From contig JBDHVC010000007.1 in NCBI GenBank assembly GCA_039809495.1, positions 1 to 64,000 of the forward strand: 64,000 nucleotides of DNA, read 5' to 3'. The translations under genes were made by a program, and so were the position numbers. Shown piece after piece: positions 11,080 to 20,600 of this stretch (the first letter of the stretch is position 1; each line of letters starts with the position of its first letter). Under the pieces are notes generated by a model that was not told where the DNA came from, did not search any database, and saw only the letters and a program-made list of their open reading frames with translations. The DNA comes from JAFLCL01 sp039809495 (GTDB lineage: Bacteria > Myxococcota_A > Polyangia > Polyangiales > Sandaracinaceae).

Positions 11080-12363
11080 TCACGAGGTGAGCGCCGAGAT
11101 CGAGAGGAGCGCGTTGTAGACGAGGTGCGCGAGCGCGGCGACGAGCGTCGAGCCCGAGAGCATCCGGAGCAGCGTGAACGCGATCCCCGCGACCGCGACG
11201 GCCAGGAGCCCGCCCCAATTCCCCCAGCCCTGCGCGACGTGGGCGAGCGCGAAGAGCCCCGACGCGAGCACGAACGCGAGGGCGCGACGCCTCCCCCAGC
11301 GCCCATCGTCGATGGCGCCGAAGACGAAGCCTCGAAAGAAGACCTCCTCCGCGATCGGCGCGACGAGCGCGAGCGCGGCGAACGAGAGCCGCCCGCTCGG
11401 CCAAGCGACGAAGGCCTCGATCGGCGCCTCGCCGCTCGGCTCGATGCTCGAGAGCGCGAAGTAGGCGAAGCGAAAGAGCGCGAGGCCGACGAGCGGCGCC
11501 GCCACGAACGCGCCGAGCGTGCCGACCCAGCTCGAGGGCCGCGCGAGACCGAGGCGAGCCGCGCTCCCCCCGATCAGCGTCCACGCGAGCAGGAGCTCGA
11601 AGGCCGCGAGCACGAGCCCGGCGACGAGCCCGAACGTCGAGCCCCCCGGCGTGAGCGCCGGGAGCGCGATCCCGACCGCGACGACGGCGAGGACGCCCGC
11701 CGCGACGAGCGCGACGGCGAAGGCGAGCCGATGGCGCCGAGCGCGCCGCCGCGCGCGAGCCGAGGCGCCGCGCAGCCAGCGCGGCCACGTCGCTCGGACG
11801 CTGGGATCGCGCGCCGCGAGCAGGATGACGAGCGTCACGCCGAGCCCGAGGAGCGCGAGCGCGAGGTTGCGCTCCCGCGGCCCGAAGTCTCGCCGCGCGA
11901 GGATCCGCGCGCGGACGCGCGCCGGTGGCGCTGGGGGATCGACCGTGATGGCGACGCGATAGACGCCGCCCGCCTCGAGCGTCCCGCGGCCGACCTCGAC
12001 GCAGGCGCCGCGGGCGCTCCTCCGCGCGAGCGCGCGCGTCGGCCCATCGAGCGTGAGCGTCGAGATCGTCTCGTCCCCGCGCGCGAGCTCGACGCGGACC
12101 CGATCGCCCCAGGCCTCGCCCAGCTCGTCGTCCGAGCAGAGCTCGAAGATCGCGCCCTCGCCTCGCTCGAGGGTCGCCTCGGCGAGCTCGATCGCGCGCC
12201 CCTCGGTCGGCTCGAGGGAGACGGTCACGCCGCGCACGTCGAGCTCGCGCGCCTCGAGCGCCGCGACCCGCCCGAGCAGCGCCCCGAGCACGATCAGGAT
12301 CGCGAGCGAGACCCCTCCGACCAAGGAGAGGATCACGCGCGCCACCACGGAGCGTCGTTCCAC
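11080..12363 (-). CDS. CPBP-family intramembrane metalloprotease (Rce1/CAAX-like)
   Basis: 427-residue membrane protein. A first transmembrane helix (10-32) is followed by a ~130-residue extracytoplasmic beta-rich domain, a second helix (165-183), a basic loop and a C-terminal multi-pass ABI/CPBP domain. That domain keeps the three family motifs: EEVFFRG (Glu339, Glu340, Arg344), FALAH (Phe371, His375) and HLVYN (His413, Asn417). These are the catalytic residues of Rce1-type glutamate/metallo proteases. Bacterial members act on membrane-embedded substrates, often in immunity or signalling. The extra N-terminal domain is unusual for the family. The start is GTG at 12363. It is convergent with pilB. 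Confidence 0.87.
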   Translation of the reverse strand: MERRSVVARVILSLVGGVSLAILIVLGALLGRVAALEARELDVRGVTVSLEPTEGRAIELAEATLERGEGAIFELCSDDELGEAWGDRVRVELARGDETISTLTLDGPTRALARRSARGACVEVGRGTLEAGGVYRVAITVDPPAPPARVRARILARRDFGPRERNLALALLGLGVTLVILLAARDPSVRATWPRWLRGASARARRRARRHRLAFAVALVAAGVLAVVAVGIALPALTPGGSTFGLVAGLVLAAFELLLAWTLIGGSAARLGLARPSSWVGTLGAFVAAPLVGLALFRFAYFALSSIEPSGEAPIEAFVAWPSGRLSFAALALVAPIAEEVFFRGFVFGAIDDGRWGRRRALAFVLASGLFALAHVAQGWGNWGGLLAVAVAGIAFTLLRMLSGSTLVAALAHLVYNALLSISALTS

Positions 12364-12631
12364 GACGCCACTCTAGCCTCGAGCCGCACGCTCCTTGGCA
12401 TGCTTTCGATCGGAGCGGATCACGATCGCTCTCGAGGCGGGCGATCTGTCGAGCCGCGGGAATCGGCGGTCGTTCGCGGCCCCGAGCGTCTGCGCACGAT
12501 TCCGTCGTTCACCGCTTTGATAAGTGTTTACGGAATGTTATCGGGCGATCGTGGCGGTGAAATGACATTTCGTGACGATACGATGCGCGTCGTACATTGT
12601 CGCGCGCCGAGCGCTCTGTTAGATCGACCTC
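12364..12631. other. AT-richer intergenic region upstream of the 86-residue gene
   Basis: 268 nt without a supported gene, clearly less GC-rich than the rest of the window around 12505-12610. It holds an inverted repeat GATAA (12519-12523) / TTATC (12538-12542), a possible regulator site, and a second imperfect dyad around 12573-12602. No promoter was convincing. It probably drives both the divergent CPBP gene and the small gene at 12632. Confidence 0.4.
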
Positions 12632-12892
12632 ATGCGCATCTCGAACTCCTTCTCCGAAGGCGAAATCCAGGTCCTCGATTTCATCCTCACGACGCTGCTT
12701 CGCGGGGGAACGCCCGCGATGGCCGTGCGCAGCAAGGACTTCGCGTCCCTCTGCCGCAAGGTGCAGTCGATGAAGACCCGCGCCGGCGACATCCGAGAGG
12801 GACGCGGCGCGGGCAAGCGCCCCGACCGGTCCTCGGTCGGCCTGATCGACGCCGAGGGCGTCGAGGACGAGGCGATCGAGGAGGTCGGCTGA
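12632..12892 (+). CDS. Small conserved-looking protein of unknown function
   Basis: 86-residue soluble protein, not recognised. The first half is amphipathic and helical (FSEGEIQVLDFILTTLLRG), then a basic segment with RKVQSMKTRA, and a short acidic C-terminal tail. No transmembrane segment or catalytic motif is visible. Support for a real gene: ATG start, wobble-position GC bias like its neighbours, and an AT-richer upstream region typical of a promoter. It stands alone, 86 nt before pyrC. The N-terminal helix-turn-helix-like layout could suit a small regulator, but that is speculation. Confidence 0.6.
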   Translation: MRISNSFSEGEIQVLDFILTTLLRGGTPAMAVRSKDFASLCRKVQSMKTRAGDIREGRGAGKRPDRSSVGLIDAEGVEDEAIEEVG

Positions 12893-12904
12893 TCCTCGAC
12901 CTCG

Positions 12905-12949
12905 CGAGGGCTCGACGCGTGGGGGCTCGACGCGCGAGGGCTTGACGCG
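12905..12949 (+). repeat. Three 15-bp tandem repeats upstream of pyrC
   Basis: Three consecutive 15-bp units (12905-12919, 12920-12934, 12935-12949) share the core GGGCTCGACGCG, or GGGCTTGACGCG in the third unit. They lie between the small gene and pyrC, ending 29 nt before its start. The third unit contains TTGACG, so the array overlaps a possible pyrC promoter. Confidence 0.75.
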
Positions 12950-12978
12950 CGAGGCCCGCTCCGATACCTCGCGCGCCG

Positions 12979-14262
12979 ATGCTGATCCTCGAGCGAGGTC
13001 GTGTCCTCGACCCAACCCGCGGCCTCGACGAAGAGGGGGACGTGGTGATCGAGGGCGGGCGAGTCACCGCGGTCGGGCGTGGCGCCGGCGCGCGCTACCC
13101 CTCGACCGAAGCGGTCCGTCGCATCGACGCGGCGGGCCGCTGGATCGTTCCGGGCTTCGTGGACCTCCACGTCCACTTCCGCGAGCCCGGGCAGGAGTAC
13201 AAAGAGGACATCGTCTCGGGCCTCGCCGCGGCCGCGGCGGGCGGCTACACGGCCGTCTGCCCGATGCCCAACACGCGCCCGGTGAACGATCACCGAGCCG
13301 TCACGGAGCAGATGCTCGCTCGTGCGCGCGACGCGCGAGGGCCGCGCCTCCACCCCTTCGCGGCGATCACGATGGGCAGCAAGGGCGAGACGCTGACCGA
13401 GATGGCGGAGCTGCGCGAGGCGGGCGCGATCGGCGTGAGCGACGACGGCGTGTGCGTGATGAACGCCGCGGTGATGCGCCGCGCGCTCGAGTACGCCAAG
13501 ACCTTTGATCTCCTCGTCTCGCAGCACTGCGAGGATCACGACCTGACGCGAGGCGCCGAGATGCACGAGGGCGCCGTCTCGACGACCCTCGGCCTGCGCG
13601 GCTGGCCCCGCGAGGCGGAGGACGTGATCGTCGCGCGCGACGTGCTGCTCAACGAGCGGATCGGCGCGCGCTACCACGTCGCGCACCTCTCGACGCTCGG
13701 CGCGGCGCGCATCGTGCGGGAGGCGAAGTCGCGCGGCGTCCCCGTCACCGCGGAGGTGACGCCGCACCACCTCCTGCTGACCGATCGCGAGCTCATCGGC
13801 TACCGCACCTTCTGCAAGGTCACGCCCCCCTTGCGCGAGGCCGAGGACGTCGAGGCCGTGCGCGCGGCGCTCCGCGACGGGACGATCGACTGCATCGCGA
13901 CCGATCACGCGCCGCACAGCGTGCTCGAGAAGGACTGCGAATTCTCCGCCGCCTCGCCGGGGATGATCGGGCTCGAGACGACCGTGCCGCTCCTGCTCGG
14001 CCTCGTGCGCGACGGCGTGCTCTCCGCGCTCCGCTTCGTCGAGGTGATGAGCACGTCGCCCGCGAAGATCGGCCGCCTCCCCGGCGGCGGCCTCGCCCCG
14101 GGCGCGATCGCGGACGTGACCCTCCTCGATCCCGAGCTCCGCTGGACGCCCTCGCGCGCGACCCTCCACGGCAAGCAGCTCAACACGCCCTGGCTCGGCA
14201 AGGAGCTCGTCGGCGCCTGCACCCACACGATCGTGGGTGGCGAGATCGTCTTCACGCGATAG
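12979..14262 (+). CDS. pyrC: Dihydroorotase, class I
   Basis: Amidohydrolase that converts carbamoyl-aspartate to dihydroorotate in de novo pyrimidine synthesis. The 427-residue length fits class I. The metal ligands DLHVHFREPG (His64, His66) are present. SDDG stands at the site where class I enzymes use Asp instead of a carbamylated Lys. QHCED, VAHLST and the catalytic ATDHAPHS aspartate also follow. The pyrB gene that often precedes class I pyrC is absent. The start is the ATG directly before the beta-sandwich domain (MLILERGRVLD). carA follows 9 nt later, and the pyrC stop overlaps its AGGAG ribosome site, so the two are co-transcribed. Confidence 0.95.
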   Translation: MLILERGRVLDPTRGLDEEGDVVIEGGRVTAVGRGAGARYPSTEAVRRIDAAGRWIVPGFVDLHVHFREPGQEYKEDIVSGLAAAAAGGYTAVCPMPNTRPVNDHRAVTEQMLARARDARGPRLHPFAAITMGSKGETLTEMAELREAGAIGVSDDGVCVMNAAVMRRALEYAKTFDLLVSQHCEDHDLTRGAEMHEGAVSTTLGLRGWPREAEDVIVARDVLLNERIGARYHVAHLSTLGAARIVREAKSRGVPVTAEVTPHHLLLTDRELIGYRTFCKVTPPLREAEDVEAVRAALRDGTIDCIATDHAPHSVLEKDCEFSAASPGMIGLETTVPLLLGLVRDGVLSALRFVEVMSTSPAKIGRLPGGGLAPGAIADVTLLDPELRWTPSRATLHGKQLNTPWLGKELVGACTHTIVGGEIVFTR

Positions 14263-14271
14263 GAGCTCGAG

Positions 14272-15354
14272 ATGCTCGCCGAAGCGACAGCACGCCTCGT
14301 GACCTCGGACGGAACGACCTTCGAGGGGCGCTCGATCGGCGCGATCGGAGCCGTCTCGGGAGAGCTCGTCTTCACGACCGGGATGACGGGCTACGAGGAG
14401 GTCCTGACCGATCCCGCGTTCCATGGGCAGATCGTCACGCTCACCGCGCCGGAGATCGGGAACACGGGCGTGAACGGCGACGACGCGGAGTCGAGCGCGC
14501 CTCGGCTCGCGGGGCTCGTCCTCCACGCGGCGAGCTCGATCGTCAGCCACCACCGCGCGAAGAGCAGCCTCGAGGCCTACCTGCGCGAGCACGCCGTGGT
14601 CGCGGTCGCCGGCCTCGATACCCGCGCGATCACGCGCTACCTGCGCGAGCACGGCAGCGCTCGAGCGGCGCTCGGCACCGAGCCGGTCGCACAGCTCCGC
14701 GAGCGCGCCGAGGCGCACCGCCCGAGCGCCGATCCCCTCGCGAGCGTCTCGACCCCACGCGCCTACGACCTCGAGGAGGGCGAGGGTGTGGCGGCGAGCG
14801 GGCCGCGCGTCGTCGTCGTCGATCTCGGGGTCAAGCGCGGGATCCTGCGCGCGCTCACTCGACGAGGCTGCCGCGTCACGGTCGTCCCCTTCGACACGCC
14901 GCCCGACGACGTGCTCGCGCGTGATCCTTCGGGGGTCGTCCTCTCGAGCGGCCCGGGCGATCCGGCGCAGGCGACGAAGGCGCTCGCGACCGTGCGCGCC
15001 CTCATCGGTCGCGCGCCGCTCCTGGGGATCGGCCTCGGCCATCAGCTCCTCGCGCTCGCGATCGGCGGGCGCACGACGAAGATGAAGCTCGGCCACCGCG
15101 GCGCGAACCACCCCGTGCGCGCGCTCCGCACCGGCGCGATCGAGATCACGTATCAGAACCACGGCTACGTCGTCGATCGGGCGACCGTCGAGGGCCGCGC
15201 CGAGATCACGCACCTCCACCTCGAGGACGGGAGCCTGATGGGCCTCGAGCTCGCCTCCGCGCGCGCCCTCTCGGTGCAGTACCAGCCGGAGTCGAGCGCA
15301 GGCGCCGCGGCGCCCGGCAACGCCTTCGGTCGCTTCCTCGCCCTCCTCGCCTGA
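14272..15354 (+). CDS. carA: Carbamoyl-phosphate synthase small chain with degenerate glutaminase triad
   Basis: CarA normally hydrolyses glutamine and channels ammonia to CarB. The 360-residue protein keeps the CarA N-terminal domain (GELVFTTGMTGYEEVLTDP, GNTGVNGDD, ESS) and a class I glutamine amidotransferase domain (DLGVKRGIL, SSGPGDP, LGHRGANHPV, QNHGYVV). The nucleophile is lost: the usual GICLGHQ reads GIGLGHQ, with Gly254 in place of Cys. The catalytic His in QYHPE is Gln338 (QYQPE); the Glu (340) remains. The enzyme should therefore be unable to hydrolyse glutamine and may act as an ammonia-dependent CPS subunit, as in animal CPS I. It ends in a 10-bp hairpin shared with argH. No carB is in the window. 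Confidence 0.9.
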   Translation: MLAEATARLVTSDGTTFEGRSIGAIGAVSGELVFTTGMTGYEEVLTDPAFHGQIVTLTAPEIGNTGVNGDDAESSAPRLAGLVLHAASSIVSHHRAKSSLEAYLREHAVVAVAGLDTRAITRYLREHGSARAALGTEPVAQLRERAEAHRPSADPLASVSTPRAYDLEEGEGVAASGPRVVVVDLGVKRGILRALTRRGCRVTVVPFDTPPDDVLARDPSGVVLSSGPGDPAQATKALATVRALIGRAPLLGIGLGHQLLALAIGGRTTKMKLGHRGANHPVRALRTGAIEITYQNHGYVVDRATVEGRAEITHLHLEDGSLMGLELASARALSVQYQPESSAGAAAPGNAFGRFLALLA

Positions 15355-15374
15355 CGGCGCCGCCGCGCCGTCAG
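15351..15374. terminator. Bidirectional hairpin spanning the carA and argH stops
   Basis: A perfect 10-bp inverted repeat, CTGACGGCGC (15351-15360) and GCGCCGTCAG (15365-15374), with loop CGCC. The two arms contain the stop codons of the convergent genes carA and argH. There is no T-run. It would form the same hairpin in both transcripts. Confidence 0.6.
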
Positions 15375-16828
15375 CGCGCGCCGCGCGAGCGAGCCAGCGC
15401 GCGTATGTCGACCCCCCGATCGGCCCAGCGCGCCTCGAGCGCCTCGAGCGCCGCGACGACGCGCACCCTCGCGGGCCCTCCGAGGACGTCGCGGCGCTCG
15501 ATCGCCGTCTCGGGCTCCATCGCCGTGAAGACGCTCGCGTCGAAGCTCGGATGCTCGAGGCGGAGCTCGTCCAGCGTGAGCTCGGGGAGCGTCTTCCCCG
15601 CGGCGATCGCGCGTCGAACGAGGCGCCCAGCCACGTGATGCGCCTCGCGAAACGGGACGCCGCGCGCCGCGAGCCAGTCGGCGATCTCCGTCGCCTCGAC
15701 GAAGCCCTCGCGGAGCGCGCGGCGCATGCGGTCATCACGAAACGCCGCCGTCGCGAGCGCGCCAGCGAGCACGTCGAGGCAGTCCTCGATCGTGTCGAAC
15801 GCGTCGAAGACGGGGCGCTTGTCCTCCTGCATGTCGCGGTTGTAGGCGAGCGGCAGGCCCTTCATCAGCACGAGGAGCGAGACGAGATCCCCGACGACGC
15901 GCGCGGACTTGCCGCGCACGAGCTCGGCCATGTCGGGGTTCTTCTTCTGCGGCATGATCGACGAGCCGGTCGTGAAGCGATCCGTCATCTCGACGAAGCC
16001 GAATTCCTGCGTGCTCCAGAGCACGAGCTCCTCGCCGATGCGCGAGAGGTGGATCGCCTGGATGGAGAGCGCGGCGAGCGCCTCGAGGAGGAAGTCTCGA
16101 TCGGCCGTTGCGTCGAGCGAATTGCGCATCGGGCGCTCGAAGCCGAGCTCGCGCGCCGTCATGTCGCGATCGATCGGGAATGTCGTCCCGGCGAGCGCGG
16201 CGGCGCCGAGCGGAGACTCGTTGAGTCGCGCGCGCGCGTCCTCGTAGCGGCCGTGATCGCGCTCGAGCATCTCGCACCAGGCGAGCAGGTGGTGGGCGAG
16301 CCGCACGGGCTGGGCGCGCTGGAGGTGCGTGTAGCCGGGCATGACGACGTCGAGGCTCGAGCCCGCGCGCGCGTGGAGCACGGCGAGGAGCGCGCGCGTC
16401 TTCTCCATCGCGCGATCGAGCGCCGCGCGCGTCCAGAGCCGCATGTCGGTCGCCACCTGATCGTTGCGCGAGCGGGCCGTGTGGAGCCGTCCCCCGGCGT
16501 CACCGATCCGCTCGCGGAGCCGCGTCTCGATGTTCATGTGGACGTCCTCGAGGCCCTCGTCCCAGCGGAGCCTCCCCTCCGCGATCTCCTCGCCGATCGC
16601 GCGGAGCCCGCCCTCGATGCGCGCGGCGTCGTCCGCGGAGACGATGCCCGCCTCCGCGAGCATCCGGACGTGTGCGATGGAGCCCCGCACGTCGTCGGCG
16701 CCGAGGCGCTGGTCGACGTCGACCGAGGCGTTCACCCGCGCGGCGACGGCGTCGAGGCCCTCCTCGAAGCGGCCTCCCCAGGTCGCGTGGCCGCCGTCGG
16801 GTTCGTCGGATCGAGCTGGCTTGGTCAT
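15371..16828 (-). CDS. argH: Argininosuccinate lyase
   Basis: Fumarase/aspartase-superfamily enzyme that splits argininosuccinate into arginine and fumarate, the last step of arginine synthesis. The 485-residue protein has TWGGRFEEG at the N-terminus, HTARSRNDQVATD, the catalytic-loop signature GSSIMPQKKNPD, and KGLPLAYNRDMQEDK. It starts at the ATG at 16828 because the family N-terminus begins there; the open frame runs 13 codons further upstream. It is convergent with carA and upstream of no other arg genes. The stop context is TGACGGCGCG. Confidence 0.96.
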   Translation of the reverse strand: MTKPARSDEPDGGHATWGGRFEEGLDAVAARVNASVDVDQRLGADDVRGSIAHVRMLAEAGIVSADDAARIEGGLRAIGEEIAEGRLRWDEGLEDVHMNIETRLRERIGDAGGRLHTARSRNDQVATDMRLWTRAALDRAMEKTRALLAVLHARAGSSLDVVMPGYTHLQRAQPVRLAHHLLAWCEMLERDHGRYEDARARLNESPLGAAALAGTTFPIDRDMTARELGFERPMRNSLDATADRDFLLEALAALSIQAIHLSRIGEELVLWSTQEFGFVEMTDRFTTGSSIMPQKKNPDMAELVRGKSARVVGDLVSLLVLMKGLPLAYNRDMQEDKRPVFDAFDTIEDCLDVLAGALATAAFRDDRMRRALREGFVEATEIADWLAARGVPFREAHHVAGRLVRRAIAAGKTLPELTLDELRLEHPSFDASVFTAMEPETAIERRDVLGGPARVRVVAALEALEARWADRGVDIRALARSRGAR

Positions 16829-16930
16829 GACGGCCCCGAGCGTCGTTTGCGCGCGCGCTCGACGCAAGGTGACCGATGGGTGATCGGGCGAGTGAGGAGA
16901 GGGCCGGCGCGCGGGGCGAGGCCGCGCTCG

Positions 16931-17533
16931 TCACGGATCGAGGCGCGTGACGCGCCAGCCCGGCTCGCCGGGCAGCCGCTCGAAGCGTCGGCGATCGTGG
17001 AGCCGGGAGGCGCCCTCCGACCAGTGCTCGACGCGCACCGGCGTGAGGAGGTAGCCGCCCCAGAAGGGGGGGCGCGGGACGTCCCGCCCCTCGAAGCGTC
17101 GCGCGACCTCGTCGAGGCGACGCTCCAGGTCCGCGCGGGAGGGGCTCGGTCGGCTCTGGACCGAGGCCCACGCGCCGAGCTGGCTCTCGCGCGGGCGTGA
17201 CGCGAAGTACGCGTCGCTCTGGGCGTCCTCGAGGATCGCGACCGGCCCCTCGAAGCGGATCTGGACGTGGGTCGTGACGAAGTGGAACGCGAGCGCGGCG
17301 TGCGGGCACGCGGCGAGCTGCCGCCCCTTGTCGCTCTCTCGGTTGGTGAAGAAGCGCGGCCCTCGCGCATCGACGTCCTTGACGAGCACGAACCGAACGC
17401 TCGGCGCGCCCTCCGAGGTGACCGTGGCGAGCGCGGCCGCGGCCGCCGCCCACGGCTCTCCGAGCGCGAGCGCGCGATCGCGCTCGCGCGTGAAGAGGGC
17501 GAGCGGATCGTCGACGAGCGGGTTCGAGTCCAT
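16931..17533 (-). CDS. pdxH: Pyridoxine/pyridoxamine 5'-phosphate oxidase
   Basis: FMN-dependent cytosolic oxidase that makes pyridoxal phosphate from PNP/PMP. The 200-residue protein has the family order: SVRFVLVKDVDARGPRFFTN (FMN phosphate binding), SDKGRQLA, QIRFEGP, FASRPRESQLGAWAS, and the C-terminal FWGGYLLTPVRVEHWS and RLHDR/W-R-V-T-RLDP ending. Length is typical (about 210). The start is the ATG at 17533. It is separated from argH by about 100 nt on the same strand, and divergent from the TPR gene. Confidence 0.96.
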   Translation of the reverse strand: MDSNPLVDDPLALFTRERDRALALGEPWAAAAAALATVTSEGAPSVRFVLVKDVDARGPRFFTNRESDKGRQLAACPHAALAFHFVTTHVQIRFEGPVAILEDAQSDAYFASRPRESQLGAWASVQSRPSPSRADLERRLDEVARRFEGRDVPRPPFWGGYLLTPVRVEHWSEGASRLHDRRRFERLPGEPGWRVTRLDP

Positions 17534-17683
17534 CGAGCGCCGAGTGTGCCACGCGCTCGGGCGAGCGGCGGCGCGGCGCGGCGCGAGCGGCGCGTGACGG
17601 GTCGTTTTGCCTCTTTCTATGCGATCGACGTTTTCGTACGCTCCGGCGCGCGTGGCGCGCGCATCGCGCGCCGCTCGCCTCCC

Positions 17684-20600
17684 ATGGACCCCACCGCCGA
17701 CGAGCTGATCGCGCGCTTGCGCCAGAACCCCGACGACGGGGCGGCGTACGCGGCCTTACGCGCCCACTACCAGCGCATCGGCGACTACGCCTCGCTCGCG
17801 AACCTGCTCGAGGGCTTCGCCGCTCGAGCGGCGGACCCCGCGGCCGGGGCGCGCTCGTTCTACGACGCGGCCGATCTCGCGTGGAGCGCGCTCGGCGACA
17901 CGGGTCGCGGCGTCGCGCTCTACGAGCGCGCGCTCGAGCGGCTGCCCACCTACGACGACGCCTTCGCGCGGCTCGCCGCGATCTACGAGCAGGCGGAAGA
18001 CATCCAGCGGCTCGCAGGGCTCTACGAGCGGCGCGCTCAGGCGCTCGCCCAGGCGGGCGCGGACCCGCGCGCCGTCGCCGAGCTCCACCACCGCCAGGGC
18101 GAGCTCTGGGAGCAGCGGCTGCAGCGCGCGGACCGAGCCCTCGTCCACTACCGCAAGGCGATCGATCTCGATCCCTCCCTCGTGCCGGCGATCTACGCCG
18201 CGCGGGAGATCTATCGGCAGGCCGGGAACGACAAGGCCGCGGCCGCCCTCATCGAGCTCGAGGCGAAGGCCGAACCGGAGACGGAGCGCAAGCTCGCGCT
18301 CCTGCGGGAGCTCGCGCACGTCCGCGCCGAGATCCTCGGCGATCGCGAGGCCGCGGTCGTCGCGCTCAAGCGCGCGCTCGCGCTCGCGCCCGAGCACCCG
18401 GAGATCCTCGACAACCTCGCGACGATCTACCAGCAGCGCGCGGAGGCTCAGCCCGATCCCCAGCTCGCCGACGCGGATCGGCGCCGCGCGAGCGACGTGC
18501 TCTTCCAGCTCGCCCAGAAGCTCCCTCCCGCGAGCGCCGTGCCCCTGCTCGAGCGCGCGCTCGACGCGACGCCCGATCACGAGCCCTCGCTCGCGCTCCT
18601 CGAGCGGATCGCCGAGCACGTGGGCGATCCGGGCCTCCTGCCGGTGCGCTGGGTCGCGTTCCTCGCAAGAGCGCCCGAGGCCCCGAGCGCGGGGGAGCGC
18701 CGCAAGCGCCTCGGGCGCGCCTACCTCGACGCGGGGCAGCTCGACTACGCCGTCGCGTGCTTCGAGTGGTCGGCCGAGCAGGGAGACGTCGAGGCGACGG
18801 AGCTCTTGCTCGGGATCTACCGGCAGCTCGGGCGCGAGGAGGACGTGGTCCAGCTGCTCGAGCGCGCGGGCGCGGCGCTGCCGGCGGCGGTGCGCGTCAC
18901 CCAGCTCCGCGCGGCGCAGCAGGCCGCCCTCGCGCGGGGCGACGAGGAGACGGCGGCGCGCCTCGCCCGCGACCTGCTCGCGGCCGACCCCGCCGATCCC
19001 GAGGCGACCATCTTCCTCGAGGAGCTCTACCGGCGCCGCGGCGACTTCGGCGCCCTCCGCGACCTCCTCTACGAGGCCGCGCGGATCCCTGGCCTCTCCG
19101 TCGAGGCCCGCAAGCAGCGGCTGCGCGAGATCGCGCTACTCGAGGAGCGCCGCCTGAACGATCCCGACGGCGCCGTGCAGGCGTGGCGCCAGGTCGTGAC
19201 GCTCGACGTCGCGGACCGGGAGGCTCGCGCCGCCCTCGCGCGCCTGCTCGAGCAGCTCGAGCGCTGGGACGAGCTCGCGCAGGCCGCCGAGCGCGACGCG
19301 GTGGCAGCGACGGACGACGCGACGAAGCTCGAGGCGTACAAGCGGCTCGCGCGGATCCACGCGGACAGGCGCGGCGATCAGGCCGAGGCCGCGCTCGCGT
19401 GGCGAGCCGCGCTCGACGTGTCCCCCTCGGACGTGGAGGCGCGGGACGGCTGGATCGCGGGGCTGCTCGCGGCCAACGCGCTCGCCCAGGCGATCGCGCC
19501 GATGCGCGAGCGCGCCGAGTCGACACCGAAGGGGGCGACGCGGGCCGAGGCGTACCGCGCGCTCGCCCGCACGCTCGATCTCCTCGTCTCGCAGCGCCTC
19601 GCCGAGGCCCCCGACGCGGACGTCCGAGATCGCCAGGCCGACGCGCTCGCCGCCTGGACGCGCGTGCTCGACGACGCGACCCAGGACCTCGAGGCCCTCG
19701 ATCGGCTCGAGGCGCTCGACCGACAGCTCGGCGACTGGGAGCGCCTCCTGCGGACGCTCTCGTATCGCGCCGATCTCGAGCAAGGCGGCGCCCGGATCGA
19801 GGTCCTCTTGCGCATGGGCGCGATCGCCGAGGCGGAGCTCGGGGATCTGCCGCGCGCGGCCGAACTCTACCACCACGCGTTCGAGCTCGACGCGAGCGAC
19901 GAGCGCGCGCTCGACAGCTTGATCCGGACCTACGAGGCGAGCGGCCGCTACCGCGACATCGTCTCGCTCCTCAACGAGCGGGCCCACGCCGAGCCCGACC
20001 CTCACCGACGCGCCGCGCTCTATCGGAGGATCGCGCGCATCCTCACCGAGCGCGTCCAGAACGACGAGGGCGCCGCCGAGGCCTACTGGAAGGTGCTGGA
20101 GCTCTCCGAGGATCTCGAGGCGCTCGTCTTCCTCGAGCAGCGCGCCGAGCACGCGGGCGACTTCGACGCCGCGGAGCAGCTCCTGGTCCGGGCGATCGCC
20201 GTCGCCGAGACGACGGAGGATCGGGTCGCGCGGATGGCGCAGCGCGCGGACCTCCTCGCGGACGCGCTCGGGCGCCCGAGGGACGCGATCGCCGTGCTCT
20301 CGGAGCTCGTCCGCGAGGTCGATCCGAGCCACCTCCCCGCGCTCGGCCGCCTCGGCGATCTCGCCGAGGAGACCGACGACGCCCCCCTGCTCGCCGACAC
20401 GCTCGAGCGCACGCTCGGCGTCATCGACGATCCGGGCCTGCGCGCCCCCATCGCCGAGCGCCTCTCGCGCCTCTACCTCGACACCCTCGGCGATCGGCCC
20501 CGCGCGATCGAGGCCCTCGCGCGCTGGCACGACGCGAGCCCCTTCGACGAGGCCCCCTTGCGCGCGTTGATCCCGCTGCTCGAGGAGGCCCGACGAGCGC

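Noticed and set aside
12903..12949. Possible CRISPR array before pyrC
   Set aside because: The 15-bp units are contiguous with no spacers, so this is a simple tandem repeat.
14272..15354. Interpretation of the carA triad changes as a pseudogene
   Set aside because: The frame is intact, length is normal, other motifs are conserved and the ribosome site and operon position are kept, so loss of one activity is more likely than gene decay.
12619..15738. Minus-strand open frame of over 1000 codons across pyrC and carA
   Set aside because: Composition is that of a complementary-strand shadow (Arg/Asp/His-rich), and both underlying genes are well conserved on the plus strand.
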